64,000 bases of DNA, from NCBI GenBank assembly GCA_963776465.1, contig CAVZMV010000001.1, positions 186,001-250,000 on the forward strand, read 5' to 3'. Positions 33,805 to 42,126 of this stretch are shown here, piece after piece. The position numbers and the translations under genes were made by a program. The notes beneath the pieces were generated by a model. That model saw only the letters and a list, made by a program, of their open reading frames with translations, had not been told where the DNA came from and searched no databases. This DNA is from DASRHK01 sp963776465. GTDB taxonomy: Bacteria > Pseudomonadota > Gammaproteobacteria > Nevskiales > Nevskiaceae. The stretch's first letter is position 1. The number at the start of each line of letters is the position of its first letter.

Positions 33805-35796
33805 TTACACGTTCGGCTTGACGACCACCAGCACCTGCCGGTTCTTGACTTGCTGTCCCGGCTCGACGCTGATCGATTCCACGGTGCCGCCGATTGGCAG
33901 CGCCAGCTGGAACTCCATCTTCATCGCCTCGAGCACCGCCAGCGTCTTGCCTTTCTCGACGACGTCCCCCGGCTTGACGTGCACGGCGACGATCTTGCCG
34001 TCGCTGTTGGCGAGCAACCGGCCATCCGAGCCGGCAGCCGCCGCCGCAGCAGGTGCGAGCGTGACGTCGGTGTAGCAATGGATGGCGTCGTCGGCGTCGA
34101 CCCAGACCTGGTCGGCGTCATGCGCGATGCGCGCCCGGCCCTGCAAGCCGTCACATATGTAGTGGAACGCGTGATCGGCGGTGCGCGTCACCTGGATCTC
34201 GATTTTCTCGCCGCCCACGACCGCGGCGAAGCGGCGACCGCCGTGCACCAGCACCTCGAACGTGTATTCCTGGTCGCGCCACTTGAGCTTGTAGTCGGCC
34301 GGCGACTCGTGGGAGCTGTGCCAGCCGATGAACTCGCTTGCGAAGCCATGCTCGCGCATCAGCGTCTCGGCATCGTCCAGGTACAGCGCGACGGCCGCGA
34401 GCGCAATTTGGCGGTTGGACGGCTTCGCGGCGGCGACCTGCTCCTGCGGCATGTACTTGCCGATGAACGCGGTGGAGAAATCGCCGGACGCGAATGCCTC
34501 GTGCCGCAGGATCGCGCAGAGATAGTCGCGATTGCTGACGACGCCGAGCAGCGAGGTCTCCTCCAGCGCCTTGATCAGGCGGCCGCGCGCGGTCTCGCGA
34601 TCCTCGCCCCAGGCGATCACCTTGGCCTGCATCGAGTCGTAGAACGGCGAGACCACCTGGCCATCGCGCAGGTAGGTGTCGACGCGGATTCCCGCGCCGG
34701 CGGGCTCGCGCCACGACAGCACCGTACCGGTCTGCGGCAAGTAGTTCTGCTGCGGGTCCTCGGCGCAGAGCCGCACCTCGATCGAGTGCCCCTTGCGGCG
34801 CGCGAGCACTTCTTCCTGCGTCATCGGCAGGCGCTCGCCCTGGGCGACGCGCAGCTGCCACTCGACCAGGTCGACGCCGTAGACGAGCTCGGTGACGGGA
34901 TGCTCGACCTGGAGACGCGTGTTCATCTCCAGGAAATAGAACTTGCGATCGCGCGCGAGCATGAACTCGACAGTGCCGGCGCCGACGTACTTCACCGCCT
35001 TGGCGGCGGCGACCGCTGCCTGCCCCATCTGCTGGCGCAGCTGATCGTCCACGGCGGGCGACGGCGCCTCCTCGACCACTTTCTGGTTGCGGCGCTGCAC
35101 CGAGCAGTCGCGCTCGCCCAGGAAGATCACGTTGCCGTGCCGGTCGCCGAACACCTGGATCTCGACGTGGCGGGCATCGACGACGGCTTTCTCGATCAGC
35201 AGCTGTCCGCTGCCGAAGGCGTTCGATGCCTCGGAACGCGCGGACTTGATGTGCGCCGCCAGTTCCTTCTCGTCGTGCACCAGCCGCATGCCGCGGCCGC
35301 CGCCACCGGCAGCGGCCTTCACCATGACCGGCATGCCGATCTTCTTCGCCTCGGCGACCAGCGTGTCGTCCGACTGATCGTCACCCTGGTAGCCGGGCAC
35401 GCAGGGAACACCGGCGGCGATCATGCGGATCTTCGACGCGGACTTGTTGCCCATCGCCTCGATGGAGAACGGATCGGGGCCGATGAAGATCAGACCCGCG
35501 TCCTGCACGGCCTTGGAGAAGGCCTCGCGCTCGGAAAGGAATCCATAGCCGGGATGGATCGCCTGCGCGCCGGAGGTTTTCGCCGCGCCGATGATGTTGT
35601 CGATGACGAGATACGAGTCCTTTGCCGGCGGCGGACCGATGCGCACCGCTTCGTCCGCTTCGCGCACGTGCATCGCGTCCGCGTCGGCGTCGCTGTAGAC
35701 CGCGACGGTGCGGTAGCCGAGCTTGCGCGCGCCGCGGATCACGCGGACCGCGATCTCGCCACGATTGGCGACCAGGACCTTGTCGAAACGCTTCAT
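33805..35796 (-). CDS. Biotin-dependent acyl-CoA carboxylase alpha subunit (geranyl-CoA/methylcrotonyl-CoA type)
   Basis: A 663-residue protein with biotin carboxylase at the N-terminus (KVLVANRGEIAVRVIRGAR, AIHPGYGFLSE, ATP-loop KAAAGGGGRGMRLV, EMNTRLQVEHPVTE), a middle BT domain and a C-terminal biotinyl carrier with EAMKME. The alpha subunit carboxylates biotin for the partner subunit encoded at 38798-40414. Context of the dehydrogenase, hydratase, TetR, SDR and AtuA-like genes suggests geranyl-CoA carboxylase (AtuF). 3-Methylcrotonyl-CoA carboxylase (LiuD) is the closest alternative and cannot be excluded from sequence alone. The start at 35796 overlaps the GNAT gene stop by four bases. 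Confidence 0.9.
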   Translation of the reverse strand: MKRFDKVLVANRGEIAVRVIRGARKLGYRTVAVYSDADADAMHVREADEAVRIGPPPAKDSYLVIDNIIGAAKTSGAQAIHPGYGFLSEREAFSKAVQDAGLIFIGPDPFSIEAMGNKSASKIRMIAAGVPCVPGYQGDDQSDDTLVAEAKKIGMPVMVKAAAGGGGRGMRLVHDEKELAAHIKSARSEASNAFGSGQLLIEKAVVDARHVEIQVFGDRHGNVIFLGERDCSVQRRNQKVVEEAPSPAVDDQLRQQMGQAAVAAAKAVKYVGAGTVEFMLARDRKFYFLEMNTRLQVEHPVTELVYGVDLVEWQLRVAQGERLPMTQEEVLARRKGHSIEVRLCAEDPQQNYLPQTGTVLSWREPAGAGIRVDTYLRDGQVVSPFYDSMQAKVIAWGEDRETARGRLIKALEETSLLGVVSNRDYLCAILRHEAFASGDFSTAFIGKYMPQEQVAAAKPSNRQIALAAVALYLDDAETLMREHGFASEFIGWHSSHESPADYKLKWRDQEYTFEVLVHGGRRFAAVVGGEKIEIQVTRTADHAFHYICDGLQGRARIAHDADQVWVDADDAIHCYTDVTLAPAAAAAAGSDGRLLANSDGKIVAVHVKPGDVVEKGKTLAVLEAMKMEFQLALPIGGTVESISVEPGQQVKNRQVLVVVKPNV

Positions 35797-36350
35797 GCGG
35801 CTTTGCTCCATGCCATCCAGTCCGCGGCGCTGCGCTCGAAATAGGCGAGCTCCCCGAACTTTGCGTACATCGGGTGCGCAAACCTGCGGTTGGCCTTGCG
35901 CGTCAGGCCGCACTTCTCCAGCACGTGCAGCGACGCCGCGTTGTCGGGGTCTGCGACCGCGGTGATGGTCTGCAACCCCATCCGCTCATAGCCGTAGCGC
36001 ATCAGCGCGATGCCCATCTCGGTGGCGTAGCCCTTTCCCCAGTGCTGGGGGAAGAGCCGATAGCCCAGCTGCACCAGGGTCTCGCCGTGGATCTCGTTGA
36101 GCAGGTGGAAGCCGATGCATCCGCCCGTGCTGCGCAGGCAGGTCGCCCAGACGCCCAGGGCCGGCCGCTCGTCGTAATACTTGATGATCCGGTCGGACAG
36201 CATGCGCTCGGTATCGGCGGGGCTGGCCACGCCGCCGATATAGCGCATGACGCGCTCGTCGCCATTGAGCGTGAGCAACAGCGGCAGGTCGTCGCGCGTG
36301 AAGCGGCGCAGCACGAGCCGCTCGGTCTGCAGGCCCGCCGCGTCCGTCAT
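35793..36350 (-). CDS. GNAT family acetyltransferase (RimJ/RimL-like)
   Basis: A 185-residue N-acetyltransferase: LQTERLVLRRFTRDDLPLLL at the N-terminus, HWGKGYATEMGIALM as the acetyl-CoA binding loop (Q/RxxGxG/A variant), and ADPDNAASLHVLEKCGLTRKA as the C-terminal signature. Acetylated substrate unknown. It is coupled at both ends by ATGA overlaps to the crotonase (36347-36350) and the carboxylase alpha gene (35793-35796). Confidence 0.9.
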   Translation of the reverse strand: MTDAAGLQTERLVLRRFTRDDLPLLLTLNGDERVMRYIGGVASPADTERMLSDRIIKYYDERPALGVWATCLRSTGGCIGFHLLNEIHGETLVQLGYRLFPQHWGKGYATEMGIALMRYGYERMGLQTITAVADPDNAASLHVLEKCGLTRKANRRFAHPMYAKFGELAYFERSAADWMAWSKAA

Positions 36351-37168
36351 GAGGACGGCGCCCACTTGGGATTTCGCTTCTGCATGAAGGCGGCGATTCC
36401 TTCGGGCGCTTCTGCGCCGCGCACGCAGGCTGCGAACTTCTGTGCCGCGTCGTCGAGCACCGTGTCCAGGTCGCGACGCGAGGAGTTGATCACGATCTCC
36501 TTGGTCACGGCGTTGGCGATCGGTCCGCACTTCAGCACGTGCGCCAGCAAGGCGTCGAGCTGCTTGCTCAGGTCTATCTCGTCGCCGAACGTCTCGTGGA
36601 CGATCCCAAGGTCGCAGGCCTGCACGCCGTTGAACTGCGCGCCGGTGAGGCAAAGGCGGCGCGCCTGCGTCAGCCCAATGCGCTCGACGATGAACGGTGC
36701 GATCTGCGCGGGCGGCAGGCCGCGCGTGGTCTCCGGCACGCCGAACTTGGCGTCGACGTGCGCGAGTGCGATGTCGGAGGTGCAGGCAAAGCCGAAACCA
36801 CCGGCAAGGACCGCGCCTTCGCAAATGGTGATCACGACCGCGGGCAGATTGGTCACCTTGCGCAGCATCGTGCCGAAGCTGCGGTTGAACGCGACCAGCG
36901 GATCGGGCTCCCCGGCCTTGGGCGGCTTCATGCCGCCGGACATCATTTCCTTGAGATCCGCGCCGGCGCAGAAATGGCCGCCGGCGCCGCGCAGGATCAC
37001 GACGCGCACGTCGGCCGCACCCGCGGCGAGCACGGCGTCGAACACCGCGTTGAGCTCCGCGACCATGGTCGCGTTGAGCGCGTTGCGCACTTCCGGACGG
37101 TTGAGCGTCACGCGCAGCACGCCGCCTTCGAGCGAAAGCAACAGCGTTGTGACCTGGGGCAGATTCAT
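36347..37168 (-). CDS. Enoyl-CoA hydratase, isohexenylglutaconyl-CoA type (AtuE-like)
   Basis: A 273-residue crotonase with LNRPEVRNALNATMVAELN, oxyanion-hole GGHFCAGADLKEMMSGGM, and FGVPETTRGLPPAQIAPFIVERIG. In the Atu pathway the hydratase converts isohexenylglutaconyl-CoA to its hydroxy form; in the Liu pathway the analogue is methylglutaconyl-CoA hydratase. Context favours AtuE. Upstream of its ATG, on the minus strand, are the palindromic units at 37178-37259 in place of a Shine-Dalgarno. Confidence 0.85.
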   Translation of the reverse strand: MNLPQVTTLLLSLEGGVLRVTLNRPEVRNALNATMVAELNAVFDAVLAAGAADVRVVILRGAGGHFCAGADLKEMMSGGMKPPKAGEPDPLVAFNRSFGTMLRKVTNLPAVVITICEGAVLAGGFGFACTSDIALAHVDAKFGVPETTRGLPPAQIAPFIVERIGLTQARRLCLTGAQFNGVQACDLGIVHETFGDEIDLSKQLDALLAHVLKCGPIANAVTKEIVINSSRRDLDTVLDDAAQKFAACVRGAEAPEGIAAFMQKRNPKWAPSS

Positions 37169-37177
37169 AGATTCGTC

Positions 37178-37207
37178 ATGCCCGCGCAGGCGGGCATCCA
37201 GTTTTCA
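37178..37207 (+). repeat. GIY-YIG-associated palindrome, unit 1 (outward from atuE)
   Basis: Hairpin ATGCCCGC (37178-37185), loop GCAG, GCGGGCAT (37190-37197), followed by CCAGTTTTCA (37198-37207). The tail is shared, inverted, with the unit at 37571-37600. It lies 9 bases upstream of the atuE-like gene start. Confidence 0.75.
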
Positions 37208-37235
37208 GCCCCGCGTCCTTTCAGAGAAGTCGAGA

Positions 37236-37259
37236 CTGGGTCCCCGCCTTCGCGGGGAC
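37236..37259 (-). repeat. GIY-YIG-associated palindrome, unit 2
   Basis: GTCCCCGC (37240-37247), loop CTTC, GCGGGGAC (37252-37259), preceded by ACTGG; read on the minus strand it is hairpin then CCAGT. Units 1 and 2 are inverted to each other, like a REPIN pair. Confidence 0.7.
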
Positions 37260-37276
37260 GACGCCTGACTTGTTCG

Positions 37277-37570
37277 CTAGCGCGTGATTTGTTCATAGAG
37301 GTCCAGCCACTCCGGATTCAATGCCTCGATCTCCCGAACCTTCCACATGCGATTCCATTTCTTGAGCTGCTTCTCTCGGGTGATCGCCGATTCCATCGTT
37401 TGATGTTGCTCGTACCACACGAGCAGGTGCACACCGTGTTCCTGCGTGAATCCTTGGACCAAGCCTTCCCGATGTTCCCAGACCCGCTTCGCGAGCTCGG
37501 ACGTGACGCCGATGTAAAGCGTACCGTTTCGCTTGCTCGCCAATATGTAGACGCAGGGCTGGCGATTCAT
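37277..37570 (-). CDS. Stand-alone GIY-YIG nuclease domain protein
   Basis: A 97-residue single-domain protein of the UPF0213/YhbQ-like GIY-YIG class. VYILASKRNGTLYIGVTS contains the two beta strands with Tyr8 and Tyr19, the catalytic Arg29 is in KRVWEHREG, and the metal-binding Glu60 is in ESAITREKQLKKWNR. All core residues are present, so it should cut DNA. Immediately before its ATG, on the minus strand, is hairpin unit 3 ending CCCAGTTTTCC; no Shine-Dalgarno is present. It sits between the atuD-like and atuE-like genes in their strand. It looks like an insertion with flanking palindromes. Confidence 0.9.
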   Translation of the reverse strand: MNRQPCVYILASKRNGTLYIGVTSELAKRVWEHREGLVQGFTQEHGVHLLVWYEQHQTMESAITREKQLKKWNRMWKVREIEALNPEWLDLYEQITR

Positions 37571-37600
37571 GGAAAACTGGGTCCCCGCCTGCGCGGGGAC
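37571..37600 (-). repeat. GIY-YIG-associated palindrome, unit 3
   Basis: Directly upstream of the GIY-YIG ATG. GTCCCCGC (37581-37588), loop CTGC, GCGGGGAC (37593-37600), with GGAAAACTGG before it; on the minus strand it reads hairpin-CCAGTTTTCC-ATG. It is the inverted counterpart of unit 1 (CCAGTTTTC tail). Confidence 0.75.
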
Positions 37601-37609
37601 GACGAGTGC

Positions 37610-38794
37610 TCATTGGTGAATCTTCGACGATGACTTCTTGCTGCTGAACCCCAGACTCTTGGCGATGATGCGCAGCATGATCTCGTCGGCGCCGCCGCCG
37701 ATGGAATACAGGCGCAGGTCGCGGTAGAGGCGCGCGATGGGGTTCTCCCACATGAACCCCTGCCCGCCCCAGAACTGCAGGCAGCCATCGGTGACCTCGC
37801 GCGCGACGCGCGCGGTCTTGAGCTTGGCCATCGACGCCATCAGCGTCACGTCGCGGCCGGCGACCATGTCGTCGACAGCGCGCCGCACCATCGCCCGGCA
37901 GGCCTCGATCTCGGTCTTGAGCTCGGCCAGGCGGAACTGCACGTACTGGTTGTCGAGGATCGACTGCCCGAACGCCTGGCGCTGGCTGATGTAGGCAACG
38001 GTGTCGCGGATGCAGTTGCGCATCGCCGTGAGGATGGAGGACGACAGGAACAGGCGCTCCTCCTGGAACTGCATCATCTGGTAGACGAAGCCCTTGCCCT
38101 CCTCGCCGATCAGGTGCTTCTGCGGCACGCGCACGTTGTCGAAGAAGATGATGGCGGTGTCGCTGGTGCGCTGGCCGAGCTTGTCGAGCTTGGTCTTGCG
38201 GTCGACGCCCTTGGCGTCCAGCGGAATGAGGATCAGCGACTTGTTGCCGTGCCGGCCGGTCGCCTGGCTCTGCTCGCTGGTGTTGCACAGCGTGCACGCC
38301 CAGTCGGCCTGTGTGCCGTTGGTGATCCAGAGCTTCTGCCCCGAGATCACGTAGTCGCCGCCTTCCTTGCGCGCCGTGGTCTTGATGGCGGCGACGTCCG
38401 ACCCCGCGCCCGGCTCGCTGACCGCGATCGACGCCACGTGATCGCCGGTGATCGCGGGCTTGAGGTAATTCTCCTTGAGGTAATCCGAGCCGACGCGCGC
38501 GATCGCCGGCGTCGCCATGTCGGTCTGCACGCCGATCGCCATGGGGATGCCGGCGGAGAGGCAATGCCCCAGCGCCTCGGCGAACACCATCTCGAACGAG
38601 TAGTCCAGGCCCAGCCCGCCGACTTCCTCGGGCTTGCAGATGCCGAGCAGCCCGAGCTTGCCCATCTTGCGGAACACCTCGCGCGCGGGGAACGTGCCCG
38701 CCTTCTCCCACTCCTCGACGTGGGGATTCAACTCCTCCACGACGAAGCGCTTGGTGGTGTCGTACAGCTCCCGATGCTCGTGGGTGACCTGCAT
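37610..38794 (-). CDS. Acyl-CoA dehydrogenase (citronellyl-CoA dehydrogenase-like)
   Basis: A 394-residue acyl-CoA dehydrogenase: AITGDHVASIAVSEPGAGSDVAAIKTTA and KLWITNGTQADWACTL are FAD/substrate motifs; RQAFGQSILDNQYVQFRLAE and the C-terminal GGQGFMWENPIARLYRDLRLYSIGGGADEIMLRIIAK are family signatures, with the base region near the glycine-rich GGGADE (no nearby Glu-Trp-type marker of isovaleryl-DH). Electrons pass to ETF, encoded nearby (43227-44911). Context suggests AtuD acting on citronellyl-CoA. Starts at 38794, just three bases from the carboxylase beta stop. Confidence 0.88.
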   Translation of the reverse strand: MQVTHEHRELYDTTKRFVVEELNPHVEEWEKAGTFPAREVFRKMGKLGLLGICKPEEVGGLGLDYSFEMVFAEALGHCLSAGIPMAIGVQTDMATPAIARVGSDYLKENYLKPAITGDHVASIAVSEPGAGSDVAAIKTTARKEGGDYVISGQKLWITNGTQADWACTLCNTSEQSQATGRHGNKSLILIPLDAKGVDRKTKLDKLGQRTSDTAIIFFDNVRVPQKHLIGEEGKGFVYQMMQFQEERLFLSSSILTAMRNCIRDTVAYISQRQAFGQSILDNQYVQFRLAELKTEIEACRAMVRRAVDDMVAGRDVTLMASMAKLKTARVAREVTDGCLQFWGGQGFMWENPIARLYRDLRLYSIGGGADEIMLRIIAKSLGFSSKKSSSKIHQ

Positions 38795-38797
38795 GTT

Positions 38798-40414
38798 CTA
38801 GAACCTCGCAACGCCGAAACTGTTGGGGAACACCTTGCGCGTGCGGCCTTCCTGCGCGATCGACAGGCACATGCCGAGCACCTTGCGGGTGTCGCGCGGG
38901 TCGATCAGGCCGTCGTCGAACAGCCGCGCGGTGGCGGCGAACGCGTTGGACTCCTTGTCGAACTGCTTGACGATGTTCGACTCGATGATGGCCAGCGTCT
39001 TCTCATCGACGGGCTTTCCTTCTTTCACCCACTTGTCGCGGGTGATGATGCTGATCACCTTGGCCGCCTGCTCGCCGCCCATGACGCTCGTCACCGAGTT
39101 GGGCCAGGCGAAGATGAAGTCGGGCCCGAAGCCGCGGCCGCACATGCCGTAGTTGCCAGCGCCGAATGAGCCGCCCATGACGATGGTCAGCTGCGGCACG
39201 GTGGCGTTGGCGACGGCCTGGATCATCTTGGAGCCGTGCTTGACGATGCCACCCTGCTCGCTCTCGGTGCCGACCATGTAACCGGTCGTGTTCATCAGAT
39301 ACACGATCGGGATGTCGGCCTGGCAGCACAGCTGGATGAACTGGCCGGCCTTGGTCGCGCCGCGGGTGGTGATCGGACCGTTGTTGGCGATGATGCCGAT
39401 CTGGTGGCCGTGCAGCACCGCGCGGCCGCAGATCGTCTGGTTGTCGTACTCGGTCTTGAAGTCCAGGAACTCCGAGCCGTCGACGATGCGCGCGATGACC
39501 TCGCGGCAGTCGTAGGGCTTGCGGTAGTCCACCGGAACCACGCCGCAAAGCTCTTCGATGTCGTAAAGCGGCGCGCGCACGGCCTTGAGCTCGAGCTTCG
39601 GGCGGTTGGCGTTCCAGTTGATGTTCTTCATCACCTCGCGGGCGATGCGGATGCCATCGCCGTCGTTCTCGGCGATGAACTCGGCGGTGCCTGCGATCTG
39701 GCAGTGCATCTCGGCGCCGCCGAGCGCCTCGTCGGTGGCGATCTCGCCGGTGGCCGCGCGCAAAAGCGGTGGCCCGGCGAGGAACACCTTGGCACGCTTG
39801 CGGACCATGATCACGTAGTCGGACAGGCCCGGCATGTAAGCACCGCCCGCGGTCGACGATCCGTGCACGACCGTGACTTGCGGAATGCCGGCGGCGGATT
39901 TGCGCGCCTGGTTGGCGAAGGTGCGGCCGCCGGGGATGAACACCTCGGCCTGATAAAGCAGGTTGGCGCCGCCCGACTCGATCATCGAGACCGTCGGCAG
40001 CTTCTGGTCGAACGCGATCTCCTGCACGCGCAGACCTTTCTGCACGCCCCAGGGCGTCATCGTCCCGCCCTTGATGGCGAAGTTCGACGCCGAGACCAGG
40101 CAACGGGTGCCGGAGACGTAGCCGATGCCGATGATGGTGTTGCCGCCGGCGAGCGAGCCGTCCTTGTCGTCGTGGTGCTTGTAGCCGGCGAGCGTCGCGA
40201 GCTCGAGCCACGGCGATCCGCGATCCAGCATCAGGTGCACGCGCTCGCGCGGCAGGAGCTGCCCGCGCTCGTGGAATTTGCTGCGCTTGGACTCTTCCTC
40301 GTCGCGGCCCTTCTGCTCGATCGCGCGGAACTCGGCGACGCGCTTGAGCATGTCCTCGCGGTTCTGCTTGAACTGCGGACTTCCGGTATCGACCTTGGAC
40401 TCGATGACGGGCAC
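38798..40414 (-). CDS. Acyl-CoA carboxylase beta subunit (carboxyltransferase; AtuC-like)
   Basis: A 538-residue carboxyltransferase subunit with ERGQLLPRERVHLMLDRGSPWLE at the N-terminus, the CoA/biotin halves GGTMTPWGVQKGLRVQEIAF, ESGGANLLYQ, GSSTAGGAYMPGLSDY, and later GAGNYGMCGRGFGPDFIFAWPNSVTSVMGGEQAA. It pairs with the alpha subunit at 33805. The start is GTG 40414, with AGGGGAG correctly spaced; a 21-codon extension has no such signal. It is likely geranyl-CoA carboxylase beta; methylcrotonyl-CoA carboxylase remains possible. An 88-base region separates it from the divergent tetR gene. Confidence 0.9.
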   Translation of the reverse strand: MPVIESKVDTGSPQFKQNREDMLKRVAEFRAIEQKGRDEEESKRSKFHERGQLLPRERVHLMLDRGSPWLELATLAGYKHHDDKDGSLAGGNTIIGIGYVSGTRCLVSASNFAIKGGTMTPWGVQKGLRVQEIAFDQKLPTVSMIESGGANLLYQAEVFIPGGRTFANQARKSAAGIPQVTVVHGSSTAGGAYMPGLSDYVIMVRKRAKVFLAGPPLLRAATGEIATDEALGGAEMHCQIAGTAEFIAENDGDGIRIAREVMKNINWNANRPKLELKAVRAPLYDIEELCGVVPVDYRKPYDCREVIARIVDGSEFLDFKTEYDNQTICGRAVLHGHQIGIIANNGPITTRGATKAGQFIQLCCQADIPIVYLMNTTGYMVGTESEQGGIVKHGSKMIQAVANATVPQLTIVMGGSFGAGNYGMCGRGFGPDFIFAWPNSVTSVMGGEQAAKVISIITRDKWVKEGKPVDEKTLAIIESNIVKQFDKESNAFAATARLFDDGLIDPRDTRKVLGMCLSIAQEGRTRKVFPNSFGVARF

Positions 40415-40462
40415 GTGGGCTCCCCTGTGGAGGCGACATCGTAAAGCACCCTCCCCAAGAAG

Positions 40463-40476
40463 TGAAGTAAGATTCA
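40463..40476. promoter_or_regulatory. Possible TetR operator
   Basis: The dyad TGAA-GTAAGA-TTCA, with flanks AGTGAA / TTCATT (5 of 6 match), lies centrally in the 88-base region between the beta-subunit gene and the divergent tetR gene, where an autoregulating TetR repressor would bind. Confidence 0.4.
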
Positions 40477-40502
40477 TTCCTTGCCGGCAACTTGGGATTT
40501 GC

Positions 40503-41138
40503 GTGGCCTACCGCCGCTCTGCGCTGATGGAGGAACGCCTCGCGGGCAACCGCGAGCGCATCGTCGCGGCCGCGCGCAAGCTGGTGGCCGAAGGCGGCCT
40601 GCGCGAGGCCCAGATCGCGGCGGTGGCCTCCGAGGCCGGCGTATCCGCCGGGCTCATCTACCGCTACTTCAAGTCCAAGGGTGAGCTGTTCGTCGAGGTG
40701 CTCGATGCAGCGGTGAAGCACGAGATCGAGATCCTCACCGCCATCGTCAAGGGCGGCGGGTCGGCGCGCGACCGGCTCTACGCGGCCGTCGAGTCGTTCA
40801 CGCGCCGCGCGCTCACCGGCCCCAACCTGGCCTACGCCTTCATCGCCGAGCCTGCCGAAGCCGAGGTCGACCGCGCTCGCATCCGGGCCCGCAAGCGCTT
40901 CGGCGACCTGTTCAAGGCGATCCTCAAGGAAGGCATCGCCGGCGGAGAGTTCCCCAAGCAGGATCTGGACATCACCGCCGCCTGCATCGTCGGCGCCTAT
41001 ACCGAAGCGCTGGTCGGGCCGATCGGGCCGTCACGGACTGGCGCGGGACACCGCGAGAAGCTGATCTCGGCGATCAGTGAGTTCTGCGTGCGGGCGGTCG
41101 GCGGCGGAATAGCGAAGCAAAAAGCGAAAGCAGGCTAA
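40503..41138 (+). CDS. TetR family transcriptional regulator (AtuR-like)
   Basis: A 211-residue repressor with N-terminal helix-turn-helix: RIVAAARKLVAEGGLREAQIAAVASEAGVSAGLIYRYFKSKGELF. The C-terminal ligand domain is variable. It is divergent from the carboxylase beta gene and so probably controls this catabolic cluster in response to an acyl-CoA or terpenoid, as AtuR does in pseudomonads. The start is GTG 40503 (ATG 40527 as alternative). Confidence 0.88.
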   Translation: MAYRRSALMEERLAGNRERIVAAARKLVAEGGLREAQIAAVASEAGVSAGLIYRYFKSKGELFVEVLDAAVKHEIEILTAIVKGGGSARDRLYAAVESFTRRALTGPNLAYAFIAEPAEAEVDRARIRARKRFGDLFKAILKEGIAGGEFPKQDLDITAACIVGAYTEALVGPIGPSRTGAGHREKLISAISEFCVRAVGGGIAKQKAKAG

Positions 41139-41170
41139 CGGCGACGTCGGATCGGTTCTGGCGGGGGCGT

Positions 41171-41231
41171 GCGCGGCCAGGGACGGCCGCGCCCGAGGCT
41201 GACGGAGCTTTAAAGTCGTCCCCCGCCGGGA
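41171..41231. repeat. Dispersed hairpin element, copy B
   Basis: Perfect 8-bp stem GCGCGGCC (41171-41178) / GGCCGCGC (41185-41192) with loop AGGGAC, then GAGGCT, ACGGAGCTTTAAAGTCG and TCCCCCGCCGGGA. Blocks and order match copy A at 16949-17006. It is between the tetR gene and the convergent SDR. Confidence 0.55.
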
Positions 41232-41251
41232 CCGATGCGACGGCGCCCGAA

Positions 41252-42115
41252 TCAGCCGACCGCTTTGGGCTTCACCGACCGATGGAATCCCTGATACGGC
41301 TTGCTGTTCTTGTGATCCACCAGCGGGAACACGCGCCAGTTGCGGCTGGCGGCGCCGTCGATGTTGATGCACGCGCCGCTGATGAAACCGGCACCCGGCG
41401 TGAGCAGGAACACGATCGCGGCGCTGACCTCGGCTTCCTCAGCAAGGCGCTTGAGCGGCACCGAGCCCTTCAAGCGCGGAATCACTTCCTTGGCGAACGC
41501 GGGATCGTATTGATCCATGCCCGATGATGCGACCCATCCGGGCGCCACTGCATTCACGCGCACGCCGGAGCTCGCCCACTCCACCGCTGCGGTCTCCGTG
41601 AAGTTCAGCATGCCCGCGCGCGCCGCCCCGCTGTGACCCATGCCCGGCATGCCGCCCCACATGTCCGCCAGCATGTTGACGATCGCCCCGCCGTTCTTCT
41701 TCATGCACTGCAGAAACACTTCACGCGCCATCATGAAGCCGCCGGTGAGGTTGTTGTTGACCACCGCGTCCCAGCCCTTCTTTGAGATCAGCGCCACCGG
41801 CGACGGGAACTGTCCGCCGGCGTTGTTCACCAGGCAGGACACCGGGCCCTGCTCGGCAAGGATCTTCCTGACCATCGCCTTGACCGTGTCCTCCTCGCGG
41901 ATGTCGAAGGCGTACGAGGTGGCACTGCCGCCGTCCTCCTTGATCTCGGCCAGCACCTTGTCGAGCTTCTCCTGCTTGCGCCCGGTGATGACGACCTTGG
42001 CGCCGAGGCTCGCCAGCTCGTGGGCGACGCAGCGGCCGATGCCGGAGCCGCCGCCGGTGACGATGATCGTCTGATCCTTGAACAGGTCCGGCTTGAAGAC
42101 CGATTGGTAGCCCAT
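41252..42115 (-). CDS. SDR family oxidoreductase (AtuB/AtuG- or PECR-like)
   Basis: A 287-residue reductase with TGGGSGIGRCVAHELASLGAKVVITGR, the NNAGG substrate block, and LNFTETAAVEWASSGVRVNAVAPGWV. At the usual YxxxK position the sequence reads SGAARAGMLN: Tyr is Ala and Lys is Arg, the pattern of peroxisomal trans-2-enoyl-CoA reductases. In Atu clusters SDRs of this branch are annotated as citronellol/citronellal dehydrogenases. GAGAGAG stands before ATG 42115. An unbroken frame links it to the acyltransferase upstream, but only because that gene is frameshifted. Confidence 0.85.
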   Translation of the reverse strand: MGYQSVFKPDLFKDQTIIVTGGGSGIGRCVAHELASLGAKVVITGRKQEKLDKVLAEIKEDGGSATSYAFDIREEDTVKAMVRKILAEQGPVSCLVNNAGGQFPSPVALISKKGWDAVVNNNLTGGFMMAREVFLQCMKKNGGAIVNMLADMWGGMPGMGHSGAARAGMLNFTETAAVEWASSGVRVNAVAPGWVASSGMDQYDPAFAKEVIPRLKGSVPLKRLAEEAEVSAAIVFLLTPGAGFISGACINIDGAASRNWRVFPLVDHKNSKPYQGFHRSVKPKAVG

Positions 42116-42126
42116 GGTGGCTCTCT

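Noticed and set aside
37178..37600. CRISPR array
   Set aside because: Only three palindromic units at uneven spacing and in mixed orientation; no regular repeat-spacer pattern.
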